Made by a program: the position numbers and the translations under genes
Notes under the pieces: generated by a model
What the model was told of the DNA's origin: nothing
The model's database searches: none
Seen by the model: only the letters and a program-made list of their open reading frames with translations
Shown here: positions 44,611-53,385 of the stretch, piece by piece
Numbering within the stretch: the stretch's first letter is position 1
Layout: each line of letters begins with the position of its first letter
DNA from: Anderseniella sp963787895
GTDB taxonomy: Bacteria; Pseudomonadota; Alphaproteobacteria; Rhizobiales; Aestuariivirgaceae
Assembly (NCBI GenBank): GCA_963787895.1
Contig: CAWBEX010000002.1
Location: 248,001 to 312,000 of the forward strand
Direction: 5' to 3'
DNA: 64,000 nucleotides

Positions 44611-45036
44611 ATGATTCACAAGCGTATTCGTACCTTCAACACCAAGGATACTTATCCGGAGCAAAATCTGGACAATGATTTGTGTCAGGCAGTAATTGCA
44701 AGAGGAACCACGATTTTCTTGCGAGGGCAGTGCCCGCAGAATCTTGATGATGCCAGAGACATTGGCAGTCATGACCCGGTGGAACAAACTCACAAGGTCA
44801 TGCAAAATATCAAACAGTTGATCGAAGAGTGCGGTGGCACGATGGAACACCTGGTGAAGGTGGTGGTGTACATTACTGACGTTCGTCACCGCGAAGCGGT
44901 TTACCGTACCATGGGAGAATATATCAAGGGTGTTCATCCGGTCTCGACCGGCCTTGTCGTGCAGGCTCTCGCGCGACCGAACTGGCTGGTGGAAATTGAT
45001 GGTACAGCGGTCATTCCCGATGAGGAAGGAGCATGA
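44611..45036 (+). CDS. RidA-family (YjgF/YER057c/UK114) protein
   Basis: A 141-residue cytoplasmic protein of the RidA superfamily, whose members hydrolyse reactive enamines/imines to carbonyl compounds and ammonia. Typical segments are FLRGQCPQNLDDARDIGSHDP, QTHKVMQNIKQLIEECGG, LVKVVVYITDVRHREAVYR and a C-terminal ALARPNWLVEIDGTAVIP. The last includes the conserved Arg that binds the carboxylate in RidA enzymes. Its stop overlaps the start of the DUF1028 gene by 4 nt. In this cassette it would remove imines made by an amine-oxidising flavoenzyme. Confidence 0.9.
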   Translation: MIHKRIRTFNTKDTYPEQNLDNDLCQAVIARGTTIFLRGQCPQNLDDARDIGSHDPVEQTHKVMQNIKQLIEECGGTMEHLVKVVVYITDVRHREAVYRTMGEYIKGVHPVSTGLVVQALARPNWLVEIDGTAVIPDEEGA

Positions 45037-45707
45037 CTTTTTCGCTCGTCGCACGCTGCGAGAAAACCGGAATGTTTGGCGTTGCGATTTCGTCATCTTC
45101 ACCGGCGGTTGCGGCAAGATGTTCCCATGCAAGGGCGGGCGTTGGAGCAGTTGCTTCCCAGAATATAACGGATCCTTCGCTCGGGCCGAAGACCCTTGAT
45201 TTGATGGCAAGGGGCATGTCTGCTTCAGAGGCAGTGAAGGAAATTGTAAGAATCAATCCACACATGGAGTATCGCCAAATTTTGGCTGTGGACGGAATGG
45301 GGGCGACGGATATTCATTCAGGCTCCAATTCGTTGGGAATATGGACGCAGGCACAGAAAGCTGATGTTGCATCCGGCGGAAACCTTCTGGCCAATGACCG
45401 GATACCCCAGGTCATTGTCGACGCATTTATCGAAAGTTCCGGACATATTGGCGACCGGCTCCTTACTGCGATGAAGGCGGGTCTGGAGGCCGGCGGCGAG
45501 GCCGGACCAGTCCATTCTGCCGGCATGATGCTTGTGGACAAGGTCAGTTGGCCGGTCGCTGACCTGCGCTGTGACTGGACGGAAGATTGTCCGATTGAAG
45601 CGGTTGCAAGGGCCTGGGAAATCTACAAACCACAACTTGAAGCATATGTCCAACGGGCACTGGACCCGCGCCAGGCACCTTCCTACGGCGTGCCGGGTGA
45701 TGAATAG
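45033..45707 (+). CDS. DUF1028-family Ntn-hydrolase-like protein
   Basis: A 224-residue protein of the DUF1028 family, with the N-terminal MTFSLVARCEKTGMFGVAISSSSPAV and GVGAVASQNITDPSLGP segments, both typical (the first seen in part: GMFGVAISSSSPAV). The fold resembles N-terminal-nucleophile hydrolases. DUF1028 genes recur in amine and pyrimidine catabolic clusters beside RidA and M20 or ArgE-like genes, but no reaction is proven. It overlaps the ridA gene by 4 nt and is 11 nt before the aldehyde dehydrogenase gene. Confidence 0.88.
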   Translation: MTFSLVARCEKTGMFGVAISSSSPAVAARCSHARAGVGAVASQNITDPSLGPKTLDLMARGMSASEAVKEIVRINPHMEYRQILAVDGMGATDIHSGSNSLGIWTQAQKADVASGGNLLANDRIPQVIVDAFIESSGHIGDRLLTAMKAGLEAGGEAGPVHSAGMMLVDKVSWPVADLRCDWTEDCPIEAVARAWEIYKPQLEAYVQRALDPRQAPSYGVPGDE

Positions 45708-45718
45708 GAAACGGTAAA

Positions 45719-47215
45719 ATGGTCGATCATACCCATGATGAATGGAAAGCCCTTGCGGGGAAGGTAAAGCCACACAACAAGGCTTTTATCGACGGAAAAT
45801 TCGTTGATGCCGTTTCCGGTGAAACATTTGCGAGCATTAACCCGGCAACTGGTGAATTGCTGGTCGATGTTGCCTCCTGTGGTGAAGAAGATGTCAACCG
45901 CGCGGTTGCTGCTGCACGCAGAGCTTTTGAGGCGGGGCACTGGGCGCGCATGGCACCTGGTGACCGTAAGACAGTACTGCTTCGATTGGCGGAATTGATC
46001 CGGGAAAATCTTGTTGAAATGGCATTGCTTGACTCGTTGGATATGGGAAAGCTGATAAAGGATGCTTCAACCATTGACGCCCCCGGTTCAGCGCATTTCT
46101 TTCAATGGTATGCCGAGGCAATTGACAAGATTTATGATGAGATAGCCCCAACTGGCCCAGGTGATCTTGCGCTCGTGCGTCGCGTTCCTCTTGGTGTTGT
46201 GGGCGCTGTGACGCCATGGAATTTTCCTCTGGACATGGCAACATGGAAGGGCGCAGCAGCCTTGGCCGCTGGTAATTCTGTTGTCCTTAAACCGGCCGAA
46301 CAATCACCCCTGTCAGCCCTCAGGCTTGCAGAACTGGCTAGTGAAGCGGGAATTCCTGACGGGGTGTTCAATGTGGTTCCGGGCTTTGGACACACGGCGG
46401 GCAAAGCCCTGGGTATGCATATGGATGTCGATTGTCTTGCGTTTACTGGTTCCACAGCAATTGGAAAAATGTTCATGCAGTATTCCGGTCAATCCAACCT
46501 CAAACAGGTTTGGCCGGAAACAGGAGGCAAAAGCCCAAATCTGGTTTTTGCTGATTGTGATAATCTCGATGCAGCAGCCGATATGGCTGCTTTTGGCATT
46601 TTCTTTAATCAGGGCGAAGTTTGTTCGGCAAATTCCCGGCTTTATGTGGAGCGATCAATCAAGGATCAATTTGTAGAGAAATTGATATCAAGGGCGAAAG
46701 CCACGCAACCCGGTGATCCATTGAACCCGGCATCGAAAATGGGTGCAATCGTTGATCAAAAGCAGACCGACGGCATCATGTCGTTCATCGAAGCAGGCAA
46801 AAAAAGCGCTAACCTTGTGGTTGGCGGCGAGCGTGTGAGTATTAATGGCAAGGGATGTTTTGTTCAGCCAACCATTTTCGACGACGTTGCTCAAAACAAT
46901 CCACTTGCCAGAGATGAAATATTCGGTCCGGTACTTGCGGTAATCCCCTTCGACACTGAGGATGAAGCTGTTGCGATGGCAAATGATTCGATCTATGGCT
47001 TGGCAGCTTCCGTGTGGACTGACAATCTGTCCAGGGCTTGTCGCGTTTCGGATCGTTTGAATGTGGGAACGGTTTCTGTAAACACTGTTGATGCGCTTTC
47101 GGCACAAACACCGTTTGGAGGAATGAAGCAGTCAGGTTTCGGGCGAGATCTGTCTTTGCATTCACTGGATAAATATACTGCATTGAAGACAATCTGGATA
47201 AAATACCAATCCTGA
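45719..47215 (+). CDS. Aldehyde dehydrogenase (PuuC-like, NAD(P)-dependent)
   Basis: A 498-residue aldehyde dehydrogenase with AVTPWNFPLDMATWKGAAAL (cofactor Asn region), KPAEQSPLSAL, FTGSTAIGK, the general-base Glu in PETGGKSPNLVF, the nucleophile Cys in NQGEVCSANSRLYV, EIFGPVLAVIPF and the C-terminal PFGGMKQSGFGRDLSL. It most resembles gamma-glutamyl-gamma-aminobutyraldehyde/4-aminobutyraldehyde dehydrogenases (PuuC). It would oxidise an amino-aldehyde released by amine oxidation. It is preceded by DUF1028 and followed 15 nt later by the LysR gene. Confidence 0.92.
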   Translation: MVDHTHDEWKALAGKVKPHNKAFIDGKFVDAVSGETFASINPATGELLVDVASCGEEDVNRAVAAARRAFEAGHWARMAPGDRKTVLLRLAELIRENLVEMALLDSLDMGKLIKDASTIDAPGSAHFFQWYAEAIDKIYDEIAPTGPGDLALVRRVPLGVVGAVTPWNFPLDMATWKGAAALAAGNSVVLKPAEQSPLSALRLAELASEAGIPDGVFNVVPGFGHTAGKALGMHMDVDCLAFTGSTAIGKMFMQYSGQSNLKQVWPETGGKSPNLVFADCDNLDAAADMAAFGIFFNQGEVCSANSRLYVERSIKDQFVEKLISRAKATQPGDPLNPASKMGAIVDQKQTDGIMSFIEAGKKSANLVVGGERVSINGKGCFVQPTIFDDVAQNNPLARDEIFGPVLAVIPFDTEDEAVAMANDSIYGLAASVWTDNLSRACRVSDRLNVGTVSVNTVDALSAQTPFGGMKQSGFGRDLSLHSLDKYTALKTIWIKYQS

Positions 47216-47230
47216 AACAATAGGGTGCAA

Positions 47231-48154
47231 ATGACGCTGAGATTTACCTTCAGACAATTGGAATACTTCATTGCTGTTGGTGAACTGGGCAGTATCGCAA
47301 AAGCAGCCGAGAGCATTCATGTTAGCTCGCCGTCTATTTCGGCAGCGATTTCTCAGCTTGAGAATGAATTCGGTATTCCTCTTTTTGTCCGCAAGCACGC
47401 CCATGGACTGGCGCTCACCCAAGCGGGCAAACAGTTCATGTCGCAGGCGAAGCTTGTCCTTCGTGAAGCCGATGAAATCAATAAATTGGCGTCCAGAATT
47501 TCCGGAAATGTACAGGGACCGCTCAAGGTTGGTTGTCTACTAACTTTCGCACAGATACTTGTTCCAGGGCTGAGGAGAAAATTCGAGGACCAGTTCCCGC
47601 TGGTAAATGTCAGTCAAACAGAACTGGACCAGATTTCCATATTCGATCATTTACGTCAGGCAAAAATTGATCTCGCCCTTACATATGATCTGGATATCCC
47701 GGATGACATAAAGTTTGAACCGCTCCTCGAATTGCCACCTTATGCGATGATGAACAGCGCACATCCCATGTCACTATCCACAACAGTGTCGGTTGAGAAT
47801 TTGAGTGAGTATCCAATGGTGATGTTAAACTTGCCGCACAGCACCGAATATTTTTTGTCACTTTTCTCCAGACGTGGCGTTTCGCCGAAGATTGTTGAAC
47901 GATCCAGGGATTTAGCCGTAGTACGCAGCCTCGTCGCCAATGGTTTTGGCTATTCAATTGCAAATTTGCGCCCTCTTAATGACCTTTCTCCGGATGGATT
48001 GCCGCTTCGGTTTGTGCCATTGGGTGGCGATGCCCGTCCACTTAAGTTAGGCGTAGCCATGATTGAAGGTGCGGACAGTGTTTTGACTGTTAAGTCATTC
48101 ATACAACATTGCCGCAGTCATATGGAGACAAGCAATATTTTCAAAATCACTTAA
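47231..48154 (+). CDS. LysR-family transcriptional regulator
   Basis: A 307-residue LysR regulator with an N-terminal winged helix (FTFRQLEYFIAVGELGSIAKAAE in part, SPSISAAISQLENEFGIPLFVR in part) and a periplasmic-binding-like effector domain (about 90-300: GPLKVGCLLTFAQILVPGLRR, AKIDLALTYDLDIPDD, MVMLNLPHSTEYFLSLF). It lies in the middle of the island's plus-strand genes. It probably controls the cassette through the T-N11-A dyad upstream of potA/FMO and perhaps the AT-rich region before the TMADH-like gene. ATG at 47231 is chosen; ATG 47225 is GTG-like upstream context and less typical. Confidence 0.92.
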   Translation: MTLRFTFRQLEYFIAVGELGSIAKAAESIHVSSPSISAAISQLENEFGIPLFVRKHAHGLALTQAGKQFMSQAKLVLREADEINKLASRISGNVQGPLKVGCLLTFAQILVPGLRRKFEDQFPLVNVSQTELDQISIFDHLRQAKIDLALTYDLDIPDDIKFEPLLELPPYAMMNSAHPMSLSTTVSVENLSEYPMVMLNLPHSTEYFLSLFSRRGVSPKIVERSRDLAVVRSLVANGFGYSIANLRPLNDLSPDGLPLRFVPLGGDARPLKLGVAMIEGADSVLTVKSFIQHCRSHMETSNIFKIT

Positions 48155-48281
48155 AAATGACGAAAACACCAATCGTTACACTCGATTAGTAAAATCCGAA
48201 TTCAAGCTTTGATAAGCGCTAATTTATCCGAAGCCTAATTGCTGAAATAGAAAATGAATTACAATCATACTGGAGTTGGTT

Positions 48282-50351
48282 TTGCGCGATCCTCGATATG
48301 ACATATTGTTTGAGCCCATGAAAATCGGGCCGGTAACCGCCAAGAACCGGTTATACCAGGTCCCGCACTGCAATGGGGGCGGGTATCGCGATCCTTCGGC
48401 TGCAGCTGAAATGCGCGCCGTAAAAGCGGAAGGCGGTTGGGGTGTTATTTTCACGGAACAATGCGAAATGCATCATACCTCGGAAATCACGCCCTTCATT
48501 GAATTGCGCCTGTGGGAGGACAAGGACATTCCGCAATTGCGGAAAATGTCTGAAAAGATGAAATCCCATGGTGCACTTGCAGGAATACAGTTGGCCTATT
48601 CCGGTATCAACGGACCCAATTTTTATACCAAGGAAGTGCCTCTGGCTCCGTCTGCCTTGCCGATACGCACGTTCACCAATGATCCGGTGCAGGCAAGGGC
48701 CTTGGACAAGCAGGACATCAGGGATTTGCGCCGGTGGTTCGTCAATGCTGCAAAACGGTCAAGACACGCCGGGTTTGACCTGATTTGCCTTTATGGAGCC
48801 CACGGTTTTGGGATATTTCAGCATTTCCTGAGCCGGGCGACCAATCATCGCGAAGATGAATATGGCGGCAGTCTGGAAAACCGGTCCCGATTTGCCCGGG
48901 AAGTGATTACGGACATGCTCGAGGCGGTCGGCGATACGATGGGGATTACACTTCGGGTCAGTCTTGACGAAACAATAGGTGAATTGGGGTTTTCCAATGC
49001 CGAGGTTCGCGATTTTATCGAAATGAACAAGGACTTGCCCGATCTGTGGGATCTGGCTCAGGGAACATGGGAAGATTGTTCGGGGCCATCCCGCTTCAAG
49101 GAAGAAGGGGCCCAGCAGGAGCTTGTGCGAGGAATACGGGATCTGACAGACAAGCCGGTGGTGGGGGTTGGCCGGTTCACCAGCCCCGATGTCATGGTCA
49201 AACAGATCAAGTCCGGGTTGCTGGATTTTATCGGGTGCGCGCGGCCCTCGATTGCCGATCCGTTCCTGCCGAAAAAGATCGAGGAAGGCCGGATTGAAGA
49301 TATTCGCGAATGTATCGGGTGCAATATTTGCATCACCGGAGACATGACAATGTCGATCAGCCGCTGCACACAAAATCCGACCTTTATGGAAGAATGGCGC
49401 AAGGGCTGGCATCCCGAAAAAATGAACTCAAAAGGTGCCAGCAGCAATGTTCTTATTGTCGGTTCAGGACCTGCCGGCCTTGAAGCAGCGCGGGCACTGT
49501 CGGTTCGCGGGTATGACGTTGCCATAGCAGAAGCGGGAACAGAATTGGGCGGCAGGGTCGCCAGGGAATGTAAATTGCCAGGGCTGTCGGCCTGGGGCAG
49601 GGTTGTGGACTATCGCCAATACCAGCTGAGCCAAAGGGCAAATGTGGAAACCTATTTTGACAGCCGTTTGGGTGTCGATGATATTCTCGAATTCGGATTT
49701 GAGAACATTGCCATTGCGACAGGGGCAAGCTGGCGCCGGGATGGTGTTGCCCGTCAGCATGTGGTTCCGATGAAAATTGACAAGGATATGGCAATATTTA
49801 CCCCTGATGACATCATGTCCGGGAATCTTCCGACCGGCAAGGTGATCCTTTACGATGACGACCATTATTACATGGGGGGCGTGCTAGCCGAACTTCTGGT
49901 CAGCAAAGGTCTGGAAGTGCAGTTGATTACGCCGTCGGCCTATGTGTCAGACTGGACCAACAACACGCTTGAACAGGCGACCATTCACCGCCGGCTGGCG
50001 GAAATGGGCGTTGACATCCAACTGAACCGGGGCGTGGTCTCGATAGGAAAGGATCACGTGGTCACCAATTGCATTTACACCGACAAGCAGGGACAACAGG
50101 AGTGTGATGCCGTGGTCATTGTTGCTTCAAGGAAAGAAAACAACGGGTTGTATCTGGATTTGAAAGCGCGCGAAGCGGATTGGGCTGATACGGGCATCAA
50201 GTCGATCAAGATCATCGGAGATGCCAATGCGCCCGGGCCAATCGCCTGGGCAACCTATGCGGGCCACAGATATGCACGTGAACTGGACACGGAAGCGATC
50301 GGCGACGCCCTGCCATTCAGACGGGAAATCACCGAACTTGCGGTTGATTGA
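48282..50351 (+). CDS. Trimethylamine-dehydrogenase-like Fe-S flavoenzyme (N-methyl-amine demethylase family)
   Basis: About 689 residues: an old-yellow-enzyme FMN barrel (1-345), a [4Fe-4S] cluster motif and FAD/NAD-like domains (from about 390, VLIVGSGPAGLEAARAL). It closely follows trimethylamine dehydrogenase/DgcA/StcD relatives: RLYQVPHCNGGG includes the Cys that carries 6-S-cysteinyl-FMN in trimethylamine dehydrogenase. Others are YGAHGF, YGGSLENRSRFAREV, GCARPSIADPFLPKKIEEGR and CIGCNICITGDM...C for the cluster. The aromatic-bowl Tyr that holds trimethylamine (TEYC) is Gln here (TEQC), so the substrate differs. The start is a TTG at 48282, 6 nt after a GGAG box. Likely role: oxidative N-demethylation or deamination. 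Confidence 0.88.
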   Translation: MRDPRYDILFEPMKIGPVTAKNRLYQVPHCNGGGYRDPSAAAEMRAVKAEGGWGVIFTEQCEMHHTSEITPFIELRLWEDKDIPQLRKMSEKMKSHGALAGIQLAYSGINGPNFYTKEVPLAPSALPIRTFTNDPVQARALDKQDIRDLRRWFVNAAKRSRHAGFDLICLYGAHGFGIFQHFLSRATNHREDEYGGSLENRSRFAREVITDMLEAVGDTMGITLRVSLDETIGELGFSNAEVRDFIEMNKDLPDLWDLAQGTWEDCSGPSRFKEEGAQQELVRGIRDLTDKPVVGVGRFTSPDVMVKQIKSGLLDFIGCARPSIADPFLPKKIEEGRIEDIRECIGCNICITGDMTMSISRCTQNPTFMEEWRKGWHPEKMNSKGASSNVLIVGSGPAGLEAARALSVRGYDVAIAEAGTELGGRVARECKLPGLSAWGRVVDYRQYQLSQRANVETYFDSRLGVDDILEFGFENIAIATGASWRRDGVARQHVVPMKIDKDMAIFTPDDIMSGNLPTGKVILYDDDHYYMGGVLAELLVSKGLEVQLITPSAYVSDWTNNTLEQATIHRRLAEMGVDIQLNRGVVSIGKDHVVTNCIYTDKQGQQECDAVVIVASRKENNGLYLDLKAREADWADTGIKSIKIIGDANAPGPIAWATYAGHRYARELDTEAIGDALPFRREITELAVD

Positions 50352-50436
50352 CGGAATTGAGTGTTGGAACGATAGGCTTTGCCTGCTCTTTCGGTCGTTG
50401 ATTTTAAGCCTGAAAGGCTCTAGCTGATTGGTTGAT

Positions 50437-51591
50437 ATGACATGCACAATTGAAATCCTGGAGAGATTGATTGCTTTTCCTACCGTGAGCGCTGAATCAA
50501 ATCTTCAGTTGATTGCCTATGTTCATGCCTATCTGTCCGAACGCGGATTCGAGATCCATCAGATCGGAGATGCTTCGGCGGATAAAGCGGGCCTTTTTGC
50601 TACAATTGGGCCGAAAGGCGAGGGGGGAATCTTGCTTTCCGCCCACAGCGATGTTGTTCCGGTGGAAGGTCAAAACTGGAAGTCCGACCCTTTCAAGCTG
50701 AAGGTTGATGACGGTCGTGCCTATGGTCGCGGGACAACCGACATGAAGGGATATCTTGCTTCGATGTTATCCCTCGCCGACAAGGTCGATGGCAAGAAAC
50801 TGAAGGAACCGCTGAAATTTTCCCTGTCCTATGACGAGGAGATCGGATGCGTGGGCATCAAGAGCATGATCGGGCGTTTGCAATCCACTATTGGCAAACC
50901 CCGCATGTGCATTGTTGGCGAACCAACCTCAATGCGGGTGGCGGTTGGCCATAAGGGAAAAGCGGCTTTGCTGGCAAGATTTCGGGGAGAGAGCGGCCAT
51001 TCCGCAATGGCTCCGAATTTTGTGAATGCGCTGCACATGGCAACAGATTTCATCGTGGCCATTCGTGAATTGCAGAACAAGTTCTCAGTTCAGGGACCCA
51101 GGGAAGTGGCTTATGACATTCCCTACTCAACCATACATGTGGGTAAACTGAATGGTGGCCGCGCATTGAACATGGTGCCTGAACTGGCGATTATGGATCT
51201 TGAATACAGGCATCTTGCCAATCACGATCCTTTGGTAATTGAAACGGGTATTTTCGAGATTGCTGAGGACATAACAGACAGGTACCGGCAAAAATCTAAA
51301 ACGCCGGAAGTAACCATTGAAAAAGTGAATTCCTATCCCGGATTGAATACAAGCCCTGAGGATGATGTGGTGGCGCTTGTCAAAACATTTTCGGGTTCTC
51401 ACGAAACCTCGTGTGTGGGTTTTGGAACAGAAGCGGGGTATTTTTCCCAACTGGGCATCCCCACCGTCGTGTGTGGACCGGGTTCAATGGACGATCAGGG
51501 GCACAAGCCCAATGAGAGCATCGATTTGTCCGAGTTGGATGCATGTGATCGTATGCATGAGCGATTGTTGAGTAGCATTCTGGAGCATTGA
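50437..51591 (+). CDS. M20-family amidohydrolase (ArgE/acetylornithine-deacetylase-like)
   Basis: A 384-residue zinc peptidase-family hydrolase. Metal and catalytic residues are visible: His and Asp in SAHSDVVPVEG, Asp in GRGTTDMKGYLA, the Glu pair in YDEEIGCVG, Glu in CIVGEPTSMRVAVGHKGK and the C-terminal His in GHKPNESIDLSEL. The dimerisation lid domain is between about 175 and 290. Such enzymes remove N-acyl groups from amino acids (acetylornithine, N-formyl or N-carbamoyl compounds). It is the last cargo gene before the integrase. Its natural place in the cassette may be to deacylate the product of the flavoenzyme. The ATG at 50437 is preferred to a TTG at 50428. Confidence 0.9.
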   Translation: MTCTIEILERLIAFPTVSAESNLQLIAYVHAYLSERGFEIHQIGDASADKAGLFATIGPKGEGGILLSAHSDVVPVEGQNWKSDPFKLKVDDGRAYGRGTTDMKGYLASMLSLADKVDGKKLKEPLKFSLSYDEEIGCVGIKSMIGRLQSTIGKPRMCIVGEPTSMRVAVGHKGKAALLARFRGESGHSAMAPNFVNALHMATDFIVAIRELQNKFSVQGPREVAYDIPYSTIHVGKLNGGRALNMVPELAIMDLEYRHLANHDPLVIETGIFEIAEDITDRYRQKSKTPEVTIEKVNSYPGLNTSPEDDVVALVKTFSGSHETSCVGFGTEAGYFSQLGIPTVVCGPGSMDDQGHKPNESIDLSELDACDRMHERLLSSILEH

Positions 51592-52174
51592 TCTGCTCCC
51601 TTAAGATTCGTCCATTTTTTGTAGAATTCGTCCCAATAAACTAGATTCGTGAAGCGCCCATTTTTTTGGATTACCCGAAACTGGAATTTCGAAGACATCA
51701 TTCGCCAAGCCCGAAGGAGCGCATGAAACGTCCGGATTGATGCCAAAACGCCCAAGAATGGGGGTATTGAAACTGCTGCTGATCACTTTTTTGAAGCAGT
51801 TGGAATGATGGATTGAGATGGAATTTATGTGATTTATCAGCGGGTTAGAGGCCCGATTAGGAAGGCAAGATAAAGTTTTGGCACTGCGTCGAGCCAAGTG
51901 ACTGAGTACACGTCATATTTTTGGTGTTATCGTTAACTGGACGGTGCTGTTTGCGCCCTAAGTAATTGAAATAGATAGTTAAATTAAGTCACTGTATTTT
52001 CCGGGTTTTGGAACCGAGTAACCAGACGCTGCTCGACTTCCTGTCCATCCTGCCCGCTCCAACCGGCCCGTAAAGGCGCTTAGCCCGCTCTCGCGGCGGG
52101 GCTTTGCCCCGGCCTTGACGGGGCCGTATGTCGTCGGGCTTTTGCTGACGAGAAGCCGGTTTGGCGAGAAACAG
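51592..52174. other. Island segment between the M20 gene and the integrase
   Basis: 583 bp with no convincing gene. A minus-strand frame (51601-51897) lacks recognisable features. A GC-rich imperfect hairpin near 52080-52120 (AGCCCGCTCTCGCGGCGGGG) may end the integrase transcript. The left half is AT-rich. Confidence 0.45.
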
Positions 52175-53269
52175 TTATCGGGACGCGAGTTCAGCCAGAA
52201 AATCAGTTTCCGAAGGTTGCGGTTTGATCTGCTCCTTGTGCAGGTCTTCGGGTTTAAGGTGGGTGTACCGACGCAGCATCTTCCAATCCTTGTGGCCAGT
52301 CACCAGAGCAACGCGTTCGATTGAAAGGCCAGCCTCGAACAGCCTGCTCGTAGCTTCGTGGCGAAGATCGTGGAATCTGAGGTCCTCGATGCCCAGGTGC
52401 TTTCGCGCGCGCCTGAAGGCTGTTCCCACGGATTTGGAGTGATACGGGAAGCATCGGCCGATACCGCCGGTCAGTACTTTCTGCTCCAGAAGCAACTGCC
52501 AGGCATCAATCCCGGTCAAGTTCAGCAAAGGAACCTTTTGGTGGTTGCCTTCCTTATTGCGCGGGTCCTTTCTATCCCTGATCGTCACCACACGCTTGGT
52601 CATATCGACGTCAAACCATTCGATCTTGCAGATCTCCTCCTGCCGCATGGCGGTGGCGATTGCGAAGCGAACGATCCGGCCCATCGGGATGATCATGTTG
52701 GTTTTGGTATCAAAATAATCGAGCATGGCATCGATTTCATCTTCCGTCGGGCGTCTGTCGCGCTCGTGCGACCTGCCCACGAGGCCAAGGCGGGCGAGGG
52801 CGGTGCGCGCCAGGCGAATGCTCTCTGTGTCCACATGGACGCCATGGACTGCAGCGGCATGGGTCAGAACCGTGCGGAGGTATGATAGATCAACGGCAAG
52901 TGTGACCGGGCCAGCGCCTTCTGAGGCGCGCTGCTTGCCGTATTGGATAAGCCGGGCACGATCCAGTCGATCAATCCGAACGGCACCCAGGTCCCGCTTA
53001 AACGCTTCCATGACGGCCATCTTGGAGCGGCGGATTGGACGACCGACCTCCTTCAGGTCTTCGAGGTGAAGTTCCACCAAAGCGCCGACGGTTTGCGCCC
53101 TGCGTCCCGATTGCCTTTTGGGTTCGCCACCGATGTCAATCAGGTGCTCGACGTCGCGAACCCACTCATGGGCTTGTGTCTTGAGACGAAACGTATTGGA
53201 TACATATTTTCCCTTCCGTCTGACTTGAGCTCGCCAATGTCCCTGCCGGGTCTTGAAGATTGTGGCCAT
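52175..53269 (-). CDS. int: Tyrosine recombinase/integrase of the dusA-site group
   Basis: A 364-residue tyrosine recombinase with an N-terminal AP2-like arm-binding part (ATIFKTRQGHWRAQVRRKG), a SAM-like core-binding domain (about 60-160) and a complete catalytic domain. Active residues are Arg209 (AMRQEEICKI), Lys234 (RDRKDPRN), His300-x-x-Arg303 (FHDLRHEA), His326 (GHKDW) and Tyr335 (RRYTHLK). The enzyme should integrate and excise the island at the core repeat in dusA. The ATG at 53269 follows a GGGAG box. It is divergent from dusA with 116 nt between, in which CGTGCA repeats lie. No excisionase gene was seen. Confidence 0.95.
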   Translation of the reverse strand: MATIFKTRQGHWRAQVRRKGKYVSNTFRLKTQAHEWVRDVEHLIDIGGEPKRQSGRRAQTVGALVELHLEDLKEVGRPIRRSKMAVMEAFKRDLGAVRIDRLDRARLIQYGKQRASEGAGPVTLAVDLSYLRTVLTHAAAVHGVHVDTESIRLARTALARLGLVGRSHERDRRPTEDEIDAMLDYFDTKTNMIIPMGRIVRFAIATAMRQEEICKIEWFDVDMTKRVVTIRDRKDPRNKEGNHQKVPLLNLTGIDAWQLLLEQKVLTGGIGRCFPYHSKSVGTAFRRARKHLGIEDLRFHDLRHEATSRLFEAGLSIERVALVTGHKDWKMLRRYTHLKPEDLHKEQIKPQPSETDFLAELASR

Positions 53270-53289
53270 GTCGTGCACTCCCTTCAGAG

Positions 53290-53360
53290 CGTGCAAAAAA
53301 CGTGCACATAGCGATCAAAACGGGTACAAAAGCGTGCAAATTCGTCCATTTGAGTGCACG
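53290..53360. repeat. CGTGCA repeats between integrase and dusA
   Basis: CGTGCA occurs at 53290-53295, 53301-53306 and 53333-53338, with an inverted copy in GTGCACG (53354-53360). The related GGGTACA at 53322-53328 fits the series. Their place suits recombinase arm-type sites or an autoregulatory operator. The stretch also must contain the promoter that the island supplies for dusA. Confidence 0.45.
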
Positions 53361-53385
53361 CCGTTCATGAAATGATCTCATTGTA

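Noticed and set aside
51601..51897. Minus-strand 98-codon frame between the M20 gene and integrase
   Set aside because: No recognisable domain, no clear ribosome-binding site; possibly a decayed gene but unsupported.
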